A stretch of DNA of 64,000 bases from Deltaproteobacteria bacterium (GTDB taxonomy: Bacteria; UBA10199; JADFYH01): assembly GCA_015233135.1 (NCBI GenBank), contig JADFYH010000006.1, positions 36,470-100,469 of the forward strand, written 5' to 3'. The notes beneath the pieces are model-generated. The model saw only the letters and a list, made by a program, of their open reading frames with translations. It searched no databases and was not told the origin of the DNA. This document shows, piece after piece, positions 26,545 through 34,262 of the stretch (position 1 is its first letter; each line of letters opens with the position of its first letter). A program made the position numbers and the translations under genes.

Positions 26545-28544
26545 GGATTCACCCCAAAACTCAATTCCTGCATCTGCAATTTTTTAATCTCATCACGCAA
26601 TCGTGCCGCTTCTTCGAACTCCATATCCTTGGCGGCTTGCTGCATTTGTTTTTTCAGTTTTTGAATTCTCTTTTCGATTTGCTCAGGCTTCAGTTTTAGA
26701 ATTGTATTTTCTTCTTCTAGAGACACCGTCACATAATCCTGTTCGGGCACACTTTGGATGAGATCGGCAATCTTCTTTTGAATGGTGGTGGGCGTAATCC
26801 CATGGGCCTTGTTGTACTCCTCTTGAATCGTACGTCGACGCGAGGTCTCACCCATGGCTTGTTTCATCGAATCGGTAAGATGATCGGCATATAAAATTAC
26901 TTGACCCGAAGCATTTCGCGCGGCCCTTCCAAAGGTTTGAATCAGTGAGCGAGCCGATCTTAAAAAGCCTTCTTTATCCGCATCCAAAACCGCCACTAGA
27001 GAGACTTCGGGTAAATCCAGACCTTCTCGCAGCAAATTGATTCCCACCAACACATCGTATTCGCCTCTGCGCAAATTGCGCAGCAGGGCCATGCGCTCGA
27101 GGGTTTCTACTTTCGAGTGCAGATAGCGGACACGCACACCAATTTCTGAATAATATTTCGTGAGGTCTTCCGACATGCGCTTGGTCAGCGTCGTAATCAG
27201 CACACGCTCATTTTTGCCTACGCGAATTCGAATTTCTTCCAGCAGATCATCCACCTGCATATTCGCTGGCCGCACTTCGACGAGGGGATCCAACAAACCC
27301 GTAGGCCGTATCACCTGTTCGACAATCTCACCTTCTGAATGTTGCAGCTCATACTCCGCCGGGGTCGCCGAGACATACACCACCTGATGCATCAACTTTT
27401 CGAACTCTTCAAATTTAAGAGGGCGATTGTCCAAGGCTGAAGGCAGACGAAACCCATAATCCACCAGATTTTTCTTTCGTGCCTGATCTCCATTATACAT
27501 GCCGCGCACCTGAGGAATAGTCAGATGCGACTCGTCTAAAATCATCAGAAAATCTTTTGGAAAATAATCAATCAAGGTTGGCGGAGGCTCACCGGCAGCC
27601 CTTCCAGTAAGATGCCGTGAATAATTTTCAATCCCCTTGCAAAAACCAATTTCTTCCATCAGTTCCAAATCGTAATTCGTACGTTGCTCAATGCGTTGCT
27701 GTTCCAGATATTTATTTTGATGGTGATACTCTTCCATCCGCTGTTTTAACTCGGCACGAATCGTGAGAATTGAGTTTTTCATGCGATAGTCTTCGGTGAC
27801 GTAATGGCTGGCCGGATAAATGGCAATCCTGGCTAAATCGTGTAAAATCTCGCCTCGCAGGGGATCCATCTCCAGAATCCGTTCCACTTCATCCCCAAAG
27901 AATTCGATGCGAATGGCCTTTTCTTCTTCATGGGCCGGAAAAATTTCAATCACATCTCCCCGCACTCGAAAAGTGCCACGATGAAAATCGTAATCGCCCC
28001 GTTGATATTGAATCTTCACCAAATCTTTGAGGATGACATTTCGGTCGATGGATTGACCCTTTTCTATTTCGACGTGCAATCCCTTATAGGCCTCCGGCGA
28101 ACCTAAACCATAAATGCAAGACACCGAAGCGACGATGATGACATCGTTTCTCTCCAGCAAGGAACGAGTCGCGGAGTGGCGCAGTTTGTCGATTTCTTCG
28201 TTGATGGCCGAATCTTTTTCGATGAATAAATCGCGAGAGGGGACATAAGCCTCGGGCTGATAATAATCGTAATAACTCACAAAATATTCCACCGCATTTT
28301 CGGGAAACAAATCTTTGAATTCCGAATACAACTGGGCTGCCAAGGTTTTATTGGGGGCCATCACCAGAGCGGGCTTTTGCACACGCGCGATCACCTGGGC
28401 CATAGTAAAGGTTTTACCCGAACCGGTCACTCCCAGCAAAGTCTGATGTTTTCTACCTTGGAGAATACCCTGAGAAAGTTTTTCAATGGCTTGGGGTTGA
28501 TCGCCGCAGGGTTTAAAATCGGAGACAAGTTTAAAATTTCCCAT
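26541..28544 (-). CDS. uvrB: UvrABC excinuclease subunit B
   Basis: UvrB is the helicase-like damage-verification subunit of nucleotide excision repair. The 667-residue product is full length. It shows the P-loop [12 protein letters not shown], the beta-hairpin region [12 protein letters not shown], the DESH box ([11 protein letters not shown]), [10 protein letters not shown], the helicase C-terminal motif [30 protein letters not shown] and QTFGRAARN, and a C-terminal UVR motif ([24 protein letters not shown] in part). It follows cysS after four bases, so it is probably the last gene of the carD-ispD-ispF-cysS-uvrB run. The partner uvrC is at 4-6 kb and uvrA is not in the window. Confidence 0.97.
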   Translation of the reverse strand: MGNFKLVSDFKPCGDQPQAIEKLSQGILQGRKHQTLLGVTGSGKTFTMAQVIARVQKPALVMAPNKTLAAQLYSEFKDLFPENAVEYFVSYYDYYQPEAYVPSRDLFIEKDSAINEEIDKLRHSATRSLLERNDVIIVASVSCIYGLGSPEAYKGLHVEIEKGQSIDRNVILKDLVKIQYQRGDYDFHRGTFRVRGDVIEIFPAHEEEKAIRIEFFGDEVERILEMDPLRGEILHDLARIAIYPASHYVTEDYRMKNSILTIRAELKQRMEEYHHQNKYLEQQRIEQRTNYDLELMEEIGFCKGIENYSRHLTGRAAGEPPPTLIDYFPKDFLMILDESHLTIPQVRGMYNGDQARKKNLVDYGFRLPSALDNRPLKFEEFEKLMHQVVYVSATPAEYELQHSEGEIVEQVIRPTGLLDPLVEVRPANMQVDDLLEEIRIRVGKNERVLITTLTKRMSEDLTKYYSEIGVRVRYLHSKVETLERMALLRNLRRGEYDVLVGINLLREGLDLPEVSLVAVLDADKEGFLRSARSLIQTFGRAARNASGQVILYADHLTDSMKQAMGETSRRRTIQEEYNKAHGITPTTIQKKIADLIQSVPEQDYVTVSLEEENTILKLKPEQIEKRIQKLKKQMQQAAKDMEFEEAARLRDEIKKLQMQELSFGVNP

Positions 28545-28548
28545 GGAA

Positions 28549-30063
28549 CTAACCCTTCACACTCCACTCCACACTCCCATCCGGTTTATCTTTTAAGACT
28601 ATATTCATTTGCGCCAGTTCATTTCGAATTTCGTCCGAACGCTTCCAGTTTTTGGAGAGACGAGCCTGCTTACGTTCTTCAATCAGCTGAAGGATTTTGG
28701 ATTCATCCAAATTTTGATCTTTGACTGCACGAGTTTGTGTGCGTGAAAAAAAGGCCGCTGCATCGGGCTGAAAGCATCCCAGCACCGATGAAATTTTCTC
28801 TAAATTGGAAAGAAATTCTTGTAGGGGCGCTGCTTGCCGCGCCCCCACCTGGATTTGATCGAGCATTTTATTCACTTCTCGAACCGATTCAAAAAGGAGT
28901 CCAAATACAGCAGCGGTGTTAAAATCATCATCCATGGCTTGCTGGAAGGAAGAGAGAATGTTGCTCAAAGTGTTTTCACCCTCTCCCGCCATGGGAGAAG
29001 GAAGATCAACTCCCTCCCCCCTTGAGGGGTGAGGAAAAGCCGCAGGGTTTTCGGGAGAGGGGCCATTCAAAAACTCCCTCACTCTTTTTATCGTCGTATA
29101 ATAGCGCTCCAGCGCCTCGCCCATGTCGTGTAAATTTTGATCTGAAAAATCAATCGGAGAACGATAGTGCACCGAAAGCAAGAAAGCCCGAACCACTTCC
29201 CAATCGTACTGTTTCAAAATGTCTTGGATACTAAAAAAATTTCCCAGCGACTTGCTCATCTTCTCGGCATTGATATTCACAAAACCATTGTGCAACCAAT
29301 ATTTCACAAAATGTTTTCCGGTGGCCCCTTCCGATTGGGCAATTTCATTTTCATGATGAGGAAAAATCAGATCCCGCCCGCCGCCATGGATATCAAAACT
29401 CTCTCCCAAATATTTCATCCCCATCGCCGAACATTCGATATGCCAACCCGGGCGGCCTTTCCCCCAGGGCGAATCCCAGGAGGGCTCATCCGGTTTTGCG
29501 GCCTTCCATAAAACAAAATCCAGTGGATTTTCCTTGGCCTCCCGAATATCCACCCGCGCCCCGGATTCCAGGTCTTCGATGTTTTTCCCGGAAAGCTTTC
29601 CATAATCTTTAAAGTTTTTTACCCGGTAAAACACATCCCCGTCTGCAGTATAGGCAATTCCCTTATCGATGAGTTTTTGAATCAGTTGAAGCATTTGGGG
29701 AATGTGCTCGGTCGCCTTGGGTTCAAGCGTGGGACTCCCATTGCCCAAGGCTCGCATGTCGTTATGAAATTCAGCGATGTATTTTTCGGTCAGTTCTTGC
29801 CAGGGAATTTTTTGTTCATTGGAACGCTGGATAATTTTATCATCCACATCCGTAAAATTTCGCACAAACTCGATTTGATGATCTGGAAAACGGTGCTTCA
29901 AATAACGATAGATCACATCAAAGGCCACATTGGCGCGGGCATGGCCCAAATGGCATTTATCGTAAACCGTCACTCCACACACATACATGCGGATTTTTTT
30001 GGGTTGAAGAGGAATGAATTCTTCTTTTTGAGAGGTGAGGGTGTTGTAGAGTTTGAGTGACAT
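28549..30063 (-). CDS. cysS: Cysteinyl-tRNA synthetase with two palindromic-repeat insertions
   Basis: This class I aminoacyl-tRNA synthetase charges tRNA-Cys. The 504-residue product has the zinc-site start [17 protein letters not shown] (HIGH variant HLGH), the middle [29 protein letters not shown], and the KMSKS loop [10 protein letters not shown]. Two inserts lengthen the C-terminal half. Residues about 335-363 come from a family A repeat ([18 protein letters not shown]), and residues about 406-415 ([10 protein letters not shown]) come from a family B palindrome. Both lie in the helical anticodon-binding region, outside the catalytic core, and keep the frame. The gene is 111 bases downstream of ispF with a repeat in the gap. 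Confidence 0.96.
   Translation of the reverse strand: MSLKLYNTLTSQKEEFIPLQPKKIRMYVCGVTVYDKCHLGHARANVAFDVIYRYLKHRFPDHQIEFVRNFTDVDDKIIQRSNEQKIPWQELTEKYIAEFHNDMRALGNGSPTLEPKATEHIPQMLQLIQKLIDKGIAYTADGDVFYRVKNFKDYGKLSGKNIEDLESGARVDIREAKENPLDFVLWKAAKPDEPSWDSPWGKGRPGWHIECSAMGMKYLGESFDIHGGGRDLIFPHHENEIAQSEGATGKHFVKYWLHNGFVNINAEKMSKSLGNFFSIQDILKQYDWEVVRAFLLSVHYRSPIDFSDQNLHDMGEALERYYTTIKRVREFLNGPSPENPAAFPHPSRGEGVDLPSPMAGEGENTLSNILSSFQQAMDDDFNTAAVFGLLFESVREVNKMLDQIQVGARQAAPLQEFLSNLEKISSVLGCFQPDAAAFFSRTQTRAVKDQNLDESKILQLIEERKQARLSKNWKRSDEIRNELAQMNIVLKDKPDGSVEWSVKG
28821..28848. repeat. Short family B palindrome inside cysS
   Basis: GTAGGGGCGC at the left end pairs with GCGCCCCCAC at the right end, with a short, imperfectly paired centre. 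The ends match those of the 67-base element in the FAS gene, whose loop is longer. It is in frame and encodes VGARQAAPL in CysS. Confidence 0.7.
28978..29039. repeat. Family A palindromic elements inside cysS
   Basis: Two adjacent small palindromes, CTCTCCCGCCATGGGAGAAG and CCTCCCCCCTTGAGGGGTGAGG-like, lie within a purine/pyrimidine-skewed stretch. A further GGGAGAGGGG follows at about 29054. The block is read in frame in CysS and looks like a decayed version of the uvrC insertion. Confidence 0.7.
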
Positions 30064-30072
30064 TTACTTGAT

Positions 30073-30172
30073 CCCTCCCCTTAAGCTAAGGGGAGGTCAG
30101 GAGGGGTTATGGATTCAATTGCATCCACTTGCCATAACGCCCCCTAACCCCCTCTTAGCTTAAGAGGGGGAA
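30073..30172. repeat. Family C inverted repeat between ispF and cysS
   Basis: Arms at about 30073-30111 and 30131-30172 are imperfect reverse complements. Each contains a mini-palindrome around TTAAGCTAAG or CTTAGCTTAAG flanked by C- and G-runs, with GGTTATGG / CCATAAC next to the central loop. It fills most of the 111-base gap between ispF and cysS. If transcribed it would form a long stem, which could weaken or process the message between the two genes. Confidence 0.75.
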
Positions 30173-30174
30173 TA

Positions 30175-30705
30175 TTAAATCGACCTCGCCGCATTCATCT
30201 TCCAAGCCAAGGCGGCATCTTTTTCAACAATGGCTTTTTTCATCAGCAGCACCACTGCTTTTGCGGCCATGCCTTCGCCCGCACCGGTAAAACCCAAACC
30301 TTCTTCTCGAGTAGCCTTTACCGAAATTTGTGAAGGAAGCACCTGAAGGACACGCACAATGTTTTCTATCATCTGGGGAATATGCGGAAACATTTTGGGC
30401 TGCTCCGCAATAATCACTGCATCTAAATTTCCCAACTCGTATCCTTTGTCAGAAACCAGTTTATAAATGTGCTCCAAAAGTTTCAGACTGGAAATACCTT
30501 TGTATTGCGGATCCGTATCTGGAAAATGTTTTCCCAAATCTCCCAAGGCCAAAGCGCCAAGCAGGGCATCACCGATGGCATGCAGCAAGGCATCAGCATC
30601 CGAATGCCCTTTGAGCCCTTTTTCAAAAGGAATTTCCACTCCGCCCAAAATGAGTTTTCGACCTTCTACCAGGGAATGCACATCATAACCAAATCCAATT
30701 CGCAT
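30175..30705 (-). CDS. ispF: 2-C-methyl-D-erythritol 2,4-cyclodiphosphate synthase
   Basis: IspF cyclises CDP-methylerythritol 2-phosphate in the MEP isoprenoid pathway. The 176-residue product has the start [11 protein letters not shown] with the zinc ligands Asp and His, then [31 protein letters not shown] in which HSDAD supplies another zinc histidine, [13 protein letters not shown], and the C-terminal [17 protein letters not shown]. It is about 15 residues longer than usual at the C-terminus. AGGAG in the last codons of ispD is nine bases before the ATG, and one base separates the two genes, so the pair is translationally coupled. Confidence 0.97.
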   Translation of the reverse strand: MRIGFGYDVHSLVEGRKLILGGVEIPFEKGLKGHSDADALLHAIGDALLGALALGDLGKHFPDTDPQYKGISSLKLLEHIYKLVSDKGYELGNLDAVIIAEQPKMFPHIPQMIENIVRVLQVLPSQISVKATREEGLGFTGAGEGMAAKAVVLLMKKAIVEKDAALAWKMNAARSI

Positions 30706-30706
30706 T

Positions 30707-31402
30707 TTAGTTTACTCCTGTTTCTTGTAGTAAAATTTCTGCAATTTTAAAATCCTGGGGCTGCGTCACTTTTAAATTGAGCGGCGTTGATTCGACGATA
30801 AAAACTTCTTCGCCCATAGCTTCTACCAAACTGGCCTCGTCGGTGCCTAAAAAATTTTCAACTTTTGCTTTTTCAAAGGCCTTTCTTAACAAATGGATTT
30901 CAAAAACCTGAGGCGTTTGGGCCAAATAAATTTTTTCTCGCGCATGAGTTTTGACAATCGCTTTTTGATCATCCACCTCTTTAATGGTATCGCTGGCAGG
31001 GGCTGCAAGCAGCGCGGCTTTTTTTTGAGCTGCAAGTTGAATCACTTGTTCCAACAAGCTCATTTTCAAAAGAGGTCGCGCCGCATCGTGCACACAAACA
31101 AGATTGATGTCGTCGCCAATTTTCTTCATTCCTGCCTGAGTGGATTCCTGGCGGTTTTCGCCCCCTGCGACGACCGATTTTAGCTTGGAGTAGAAAAAAC
31201 GAGAAGCAATTTGATCTTGAAAATAAGAAATATAATCCTGAGGGAGTACCAGAATAACTTCATGAACAAGGGTACAGGCTTCAAAAAGATCTAGGGAATA
31301 ACAAAGAATAGGTTTGTTACAGAGTGTTAAAAATTGTTTGGGAAGTTCAAAGCCCGCGCGAACTCCCCTTCCGCCAGCAACTAAGACTGCTGATGTTTTC
31401 AT
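30707..31402 (-). CDS. ispD: 2-C-methyl-D-erythritol 4-phosphate cytidylyltransferase
   Basis: IspD makes CDP-methylerythritol, two steps before IspF. From ATG 31402 the protein is 231 residues, the usual size. It begins [23 protein letters not shown], the nucleotide-binding loop, followed by [21 protein letters not shown] and [11 protein letters not shown], all family hallmarks. The frame is open to 31453, but the upstream codons have no IspD similarity, and AAGGGG lies eight bases before ATG 31402. That Shine-Dalgarno sequence is also the 3' arm of the terminator hairpin behind carD. Confidence 0.96.
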   Translation of the reverse strand: MKTSAVLVAGGRGVRAGFELPKQFLTLCNKPILCYSLDLFEACTLVHEVILVLPQDYISYFQDQIASRFFYSKLKSVVAGGENRQESTQAGMKKIGDDINLVCVHDAARPLLKMSLLEQVIQLAAQKKAALLAAPASDTIKEVDDQKAIVKTHAREKIYLAQTPQVFEIHLLRKAFEKAKVENFLGTDEASLVEAMGEEVFIVESTPLNLKVTQPQDFKIAEILLQETGVN

Positions 31403-31437
31403 AAAAAAATCCCCTTCAGAGTTAACTAAAGGGGATT
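31403..31437 (-). terminator. Intrinsic terminator after carD that contains the ispD ribosome binding site
   Basis: On the minus strand AATCCCCTT (31437-31429) pairs exactly with AAGGGGATT (31416-31408) around a 12-base loop, and seven Ts follow directly. It begins 23 bases after the carD stop. The 3' arm carries AAGGGG, the only Shine-Dalgarno candidate for ispD, and the T-run abuts the ispD ATG at 31402. Confidence 0.8.
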
Positions 31438-31459
31438 TTAAGCAGACATTCAATTCAAA

Positions 31460-31987
31460 TTACAACGATTTGAAGATTTCGTTAATTTCTTCTTCAATAT
31501 CGTCTTCATCTTTTTCGGTGCAGATGGACAGTTCTTTCATCAGTAACGATTTTGCTGTATCCAACATCTTTCTTTCACCGAAAGAAAGCTCTTTATCAAA
31601 ACGCAAGATGGAAAGATCGCGAACCACTTCAGCAATTTCGTACACCGAACCGGTTTTAATCTTATCCATATATTCCCGGTAACGACGATTCCAGGTCTGG
31701 GTATCAATCTTTACATTTCGTTCCCGAAGGATGGTATACACATCATCCACTTCGGCCTCTGAAATGATTTCACGAAGACCCACAGCGTTTACGTTATTGG
31801 TGGGGACCATGATTTTCATGCCACTGTCTAAAATCTGAAGGACATAAAAGGTTTGTCTGCTACCCAAAATCTCGCGATTCTCAATGCTTTTTACTTCACC
31901 TACGCCATGAGCAGGGTAAACAGCCATATCTCCCACTTTAAAAGGAAGCTTTTCTTTTCTTTCTACTTTTAAAACTCCTTTGGCCAT
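31460..31987 (-). CDS. carD: CarD/CdnL family RNA polymerase-binding transcription factor
   Basis: CarD/CdnL proteins bind RNA polymerase beta and stabilise open complexes at housekeeping promoters. The 175-residue product has the N-terminal polymerase-interacting Tudor-like domain (FKVGDMAVYPAHGVGEVKSIE), the linker ILDSGMKIMVPTNNVNAVGLR and the helical DNA-binding part with RRYREYMDKIKTGSVYEIAEVVRDL and LSFGERKMLDTA. An acidic C-terminal tail follows. AAGGAG seven bases before the ATG supports the start. It heads the MEP/cysS/uvrB run, an association familiar from myxobacteria and relatives. A strong terminator sits behind it. Confidence 0.95.
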   Translation of the reverse strand: MAKGVLKVERKEKLPFKVGDMAVYPAHGVGEVKSIENREILGSRQTFYVLQILDSGMKIMVPTNNVNAVGLREIISEAEVDDVYTILRERNVKIDTQTWNRRYREYMDKIKTGSVYEIAEVVRDLSILRFDKELSFGERKMLDTAKSLLMKELSICTEKDEDDIEEEINEIFKSL

Positions 31988-32068
31988 TTCATTCTCCTTA
32001 GAGGTTTAAGTGTTAAATACGGATTAATTGTTTGCTCACACTCCCCGTCCTTTTTTATGAGGCCGTCC

Positions 32069-32097
32069 TCCATAGCACAATTTTTCAAAGAGAGCAA
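32069..32097 (-). promoter_or_regulatory. Possible carD promoter
   Basis: On the minus strand TTGCTC (32097-32092) is followed after 17 bases by TATGGA (32074-32069), preceded by TG to give an extended -10 (TGCTATGG). The predicted start leaves a leader of about 75 bases before the carD ATG. The -10 hexamer itself is poor. Confidence 0.3.
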
Positions 32098-32237
32098 CGC
32101 CTTGTGTCACAGGAAGGCTTATAATTTGTTTATCGGCAGATTTGAAAAAACGTTGCTAAAAATACTGAAAAATCGTTATTTAAATAAATATAAAATAAAC
32201 ATGAAAAAAGCATAACTGTTTGAAATTAATAAATTTT

Positions 32238-33383
32238 ATGGAAAAAGACTCTAAAAGATCGCGGCAAATAAAATCATTTATTGCAATGGAGGTTCTGGAA
32301 AAAAGTCAGGAAATGGAAAAAGCAGGAGAAGATGTCATCTCCCTTTCCATTGGCGAACCCGACTTACCCGCCCCTAAGGTAGTCAAACAAGCGGCCATTG
32401 AGGCCATCAGAAGAGATTTTACCAAGTACACGCATTCGCAAGGCCTAATTGAATTTCGCGAGGCCGTCTGCGAGTTTTATCATAAAAAACATCACGTGAA
32501 GGTGCACCCCGACCAGGTATTTGTCACTTCCGGGAGCTCTCCAGCATTTCTACTGGCCTTTGCCTCCATCCTCGATAACAAGGAGGAGATCATCGTTTCA
32601 GACCCCTGTTATCCCTGTTACCCCAACTTTATTAACTTTTTAGAGGGCAAAGCCAAGTTTCTGCCGGTTTATGAAAAAAATCAGTTTCAATATGACCCCG
32701 ATGAATTGAAAAAAAAGATCACTAAAAAAACCAAAGGGATTTTAGTGACTTCCCCAGGAAATCCCACAGGCTACCTTCTGCCCGCAAAAACCTACGAGGC
32801 CTTAGCCAATTTAGGACCTTATTTGATTTCGGATGAAATTTATCAAGGCCTGGTCTACGAGGGAGTAGAAAGATCTGCCTTAGAATTTACAGACCAAGCC
32901 TTCGTTTTAAATGGATTTTCTAAATCTTATTCAATGACAGGATTTCGTTTGGGCTATCTCATCGCTCCCAAAAAGCTCTGCAAGGCCATTGCTCGCATGA
33001 GTCAGAATTTATACATCTCGGTCAGCTCTTTCATCCAACTCGCCGGCCTAGCTGCTTTAAAAGAGGGGCAAAAAGATCAACTTAAAATGAGAGAGATTTT
33101 TAGGGCTCGCCGACAAGTGGCCCTGGAAGAACTCGCCAAAATTGGACTTTCCCCCACCCACATCCCTCAAGGCGCCTTCTATATTTTTATCAATGTAAAA
33201 AAGTACACCCAAGATTCTTATAAATTTGCCTTTGACTGTTTGAAAAAAGCCAAAGTAGGCATTACCCCTGGAATTGATTTTGGAAGACATGGAGAAGGCT
33301 ACATTCGAATTTCTTATGCAAATTCGATCGCGAATATTCGGGAGGGGATAAGGAGGTTGGGGAAGTTTATTGAGGGGTTATAA
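32238..33383 (+). CDS. Class I/II PLP-dependent aminotransferase (aspartate aminotransferase-like)
   Basis: This 381-residue fold-type I aminotransferase has ISLSIGEPDLPAP near the N-terminus, VFVTSGSSPAFLLAF around the cofactor phosphate site, SPGNPTGYLLP (Asn for PLP), ISDEIYQGLVY (Asp and Tyr for PLP), and the Schiff-base lysine in LNGFSKSYSMTGFRLGY, followed by the C-terminal arginine in EGYIRISYA. It belongs to the broad AspC/DapL-type subgroup, and its exact amino acid substrate cannot be told. The frame is open to TTG 32220, but ATG 32238 is more natural. Neither has a Shine-Dalgarno sequence. It is divergent from carD across 250 AT-rich bases that hold no other gene. Confidence 0.9.
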   Translation: MEKDSKRSRQIKSFIAMEVLEKSQEMEKAGEDVISLSIGEPDLPAPKVVKQAAIEAIRRDFTKYTHSQGLIEFREAVCEFYHKKHHVKVHPDQVFVTSGSSPAFLLAFASILDNKEEIIVSDPCYPCYPNFINFLEGKAKFLPVYEKNQFQYDPDELKKKITKKTKGILVTSPGNPTGYLLPAKTYEALANLGPYLISDEIYQGLVYEGVERSALEFTDQAFVLNGFSKSYSMTGFRLGYLIAPKKLCKAIARMSQNLYISVSSFIQLAGLAALKEGQKDQLKMREIFRARRQVALEELAKIGLSPTHIPQGAFYIFINVKKYTQDSYKFAFDCLKKAKVGITPGIDFGRHGEGYIRISYANSIANIREGIRRLGKFIEGL

Positions 33384-33463
33384 TCATTTTTTACTTTTTA
33401 CCCCAATTTTCCAAATTCCTTTTTCTAAAAAAGCTTCCAAGGTTTGGCGTTTGGCTTTGTTGA

Positions 33464-33907
33464 TCAAGTTGGAGTGGGAGGTCTTATTTTTTTTTGATAC
33501 CCAAGCCTCTCAAACCCAGCGATATCAAAATCTTCATCAAAACTAAAAACTTTGGAAATTTTCTGATCCTTAAGCAAGGCAAAAGAAGTTGCATCTGTCA
33601 TGGAGAAATCTTGATCCAAGTATTTTTCAAGCCAGTTTAAAGCTAGAAGTTCAAGACTGGAGCTAATGGAAATAATCCGAATAGCCGCTGTTGAATAAAT
33701 TTCACGCGCCACCCTTAAGGCTTTAAGAGTGCCAAACCGGTAAACTAAAAGTGTGATCAACTCACATAAAACAAAATTACTGGTAACACAAGTGTAACGA
33801 TCTTTCTGAACCTGCTTCCAAAGTTCCAGGCTTTGAACATGCAAGTCGTCTCTCACTACATATTTTGAATAAAAAGCCCCGGTATCAATAAAGAGGTCAT
33901 GCTTCAT
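33464..33907 (-). CDS. vapC: PIN-domain ribonuclease toxin (VapC type)
   Basis: This 147-residue protein has the PIN fold signature. DLFIDTGAFYSKY supplies the first acidic residue, NFVLCELITLL the glutamate in the second position, and FSMTDATSFAL the third acidic site, with VFSFDEDFDIAGF near the C-terminus as the fourth. VapC toxins are Mg-dependent RNases that cleave tRNA or rRNA. The start codon overlaps the stop of the antitoxin gene by four bases (ATGA), so the two are translated together. Confidence 0.88.
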   Translation of the reverse strand: MKHDLFIDTGAFYSKYVVRDDLHVQSLELWKQVQKDRYTCVTSNFVLCELITLLVYRFGTLKALRVAREIYSTAAIRIISISSSLELLALNWLEKYLDQDFSMTDATSFALLKDQKISKVFSFDEDFDIAGFERLGYQKKIRPPTPT

Positions 33908-34170
33908 TTTTGTTTTTTCTTGGAGTTCTTCTTAAGGAAGGATTCGCTTAAGTAACGATCATGAAAGCGGGAAACATCTTTTGGGCCTTCATCTTCCAAA
34001 AGAATTTTATTGGAAAAGAAGGAGTCTTCTTGGGCTGAATGGTGTTTGGATAAAAGATATTTTTCCAAAGCTTTTCGGACCATTTCCGAAAAAGAAATTT
34101 TCTCACGAGAGGACTCTTGTAGCACTCTTCGTTTTAAAGTTTCAGGAAGGACGAGTGTAGTTCTATACAT
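33904..34170 (-). CDS. vapB: Ribbon-helix-helix antitoxin of the VapBC pair
   Basis: This 88-residue protein begins MYRTTLVLPETLKRRVLQES, a ribbon-helix-helix N-terminus that binds operator DNA as a dimer. FSEMVRKALEKYL is the second helix. The C-terminal half is polar and Lys-rich, as expected for the part that wraps the toxin. It presumably represses its own promoter, in which the nonamer ACTTTATGT occurs twice in tandem at the -10 and start codon. The second copy overlaps the ATG, so repression and translation initiation share the same bases. Confidence 0.85.
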   Translation of the reverse strand: MYRTTLVLPETLKRRVLQESSREKISFSEMVRKALEKYLLSKHHSAQEDSFFSNKILLEDEGPKDVSRFHDRYLSESFLKKNSKKKQK

Positions 34171-34206
34171 AAAGTGGACATAAAGTTATGCCCCCTATTA
34201 TGTCAA
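34168..34206 (-). promoter_or_regulatory. Leaderless vapBC promoter with tandem operator half-sites
   Basis: On the minus strand a perfect TTGACA (34206-34201) is followed after 17 bases by TTATGT (34183-34178). The ATG begins seven bases after the -10, at the expected transcription start. ACTTTATGT is repeated with a CC between the copies and covers the -10 and the start codon, a plausible site for the ribbon-helix-helix antitoxin. Confidence 0.65.
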
Positions 34207-34262
34207 TTAGTTTTAAATTAAACGGAAGCAAATCACTACCACCCCCTCCGTCGCTATCTGGT

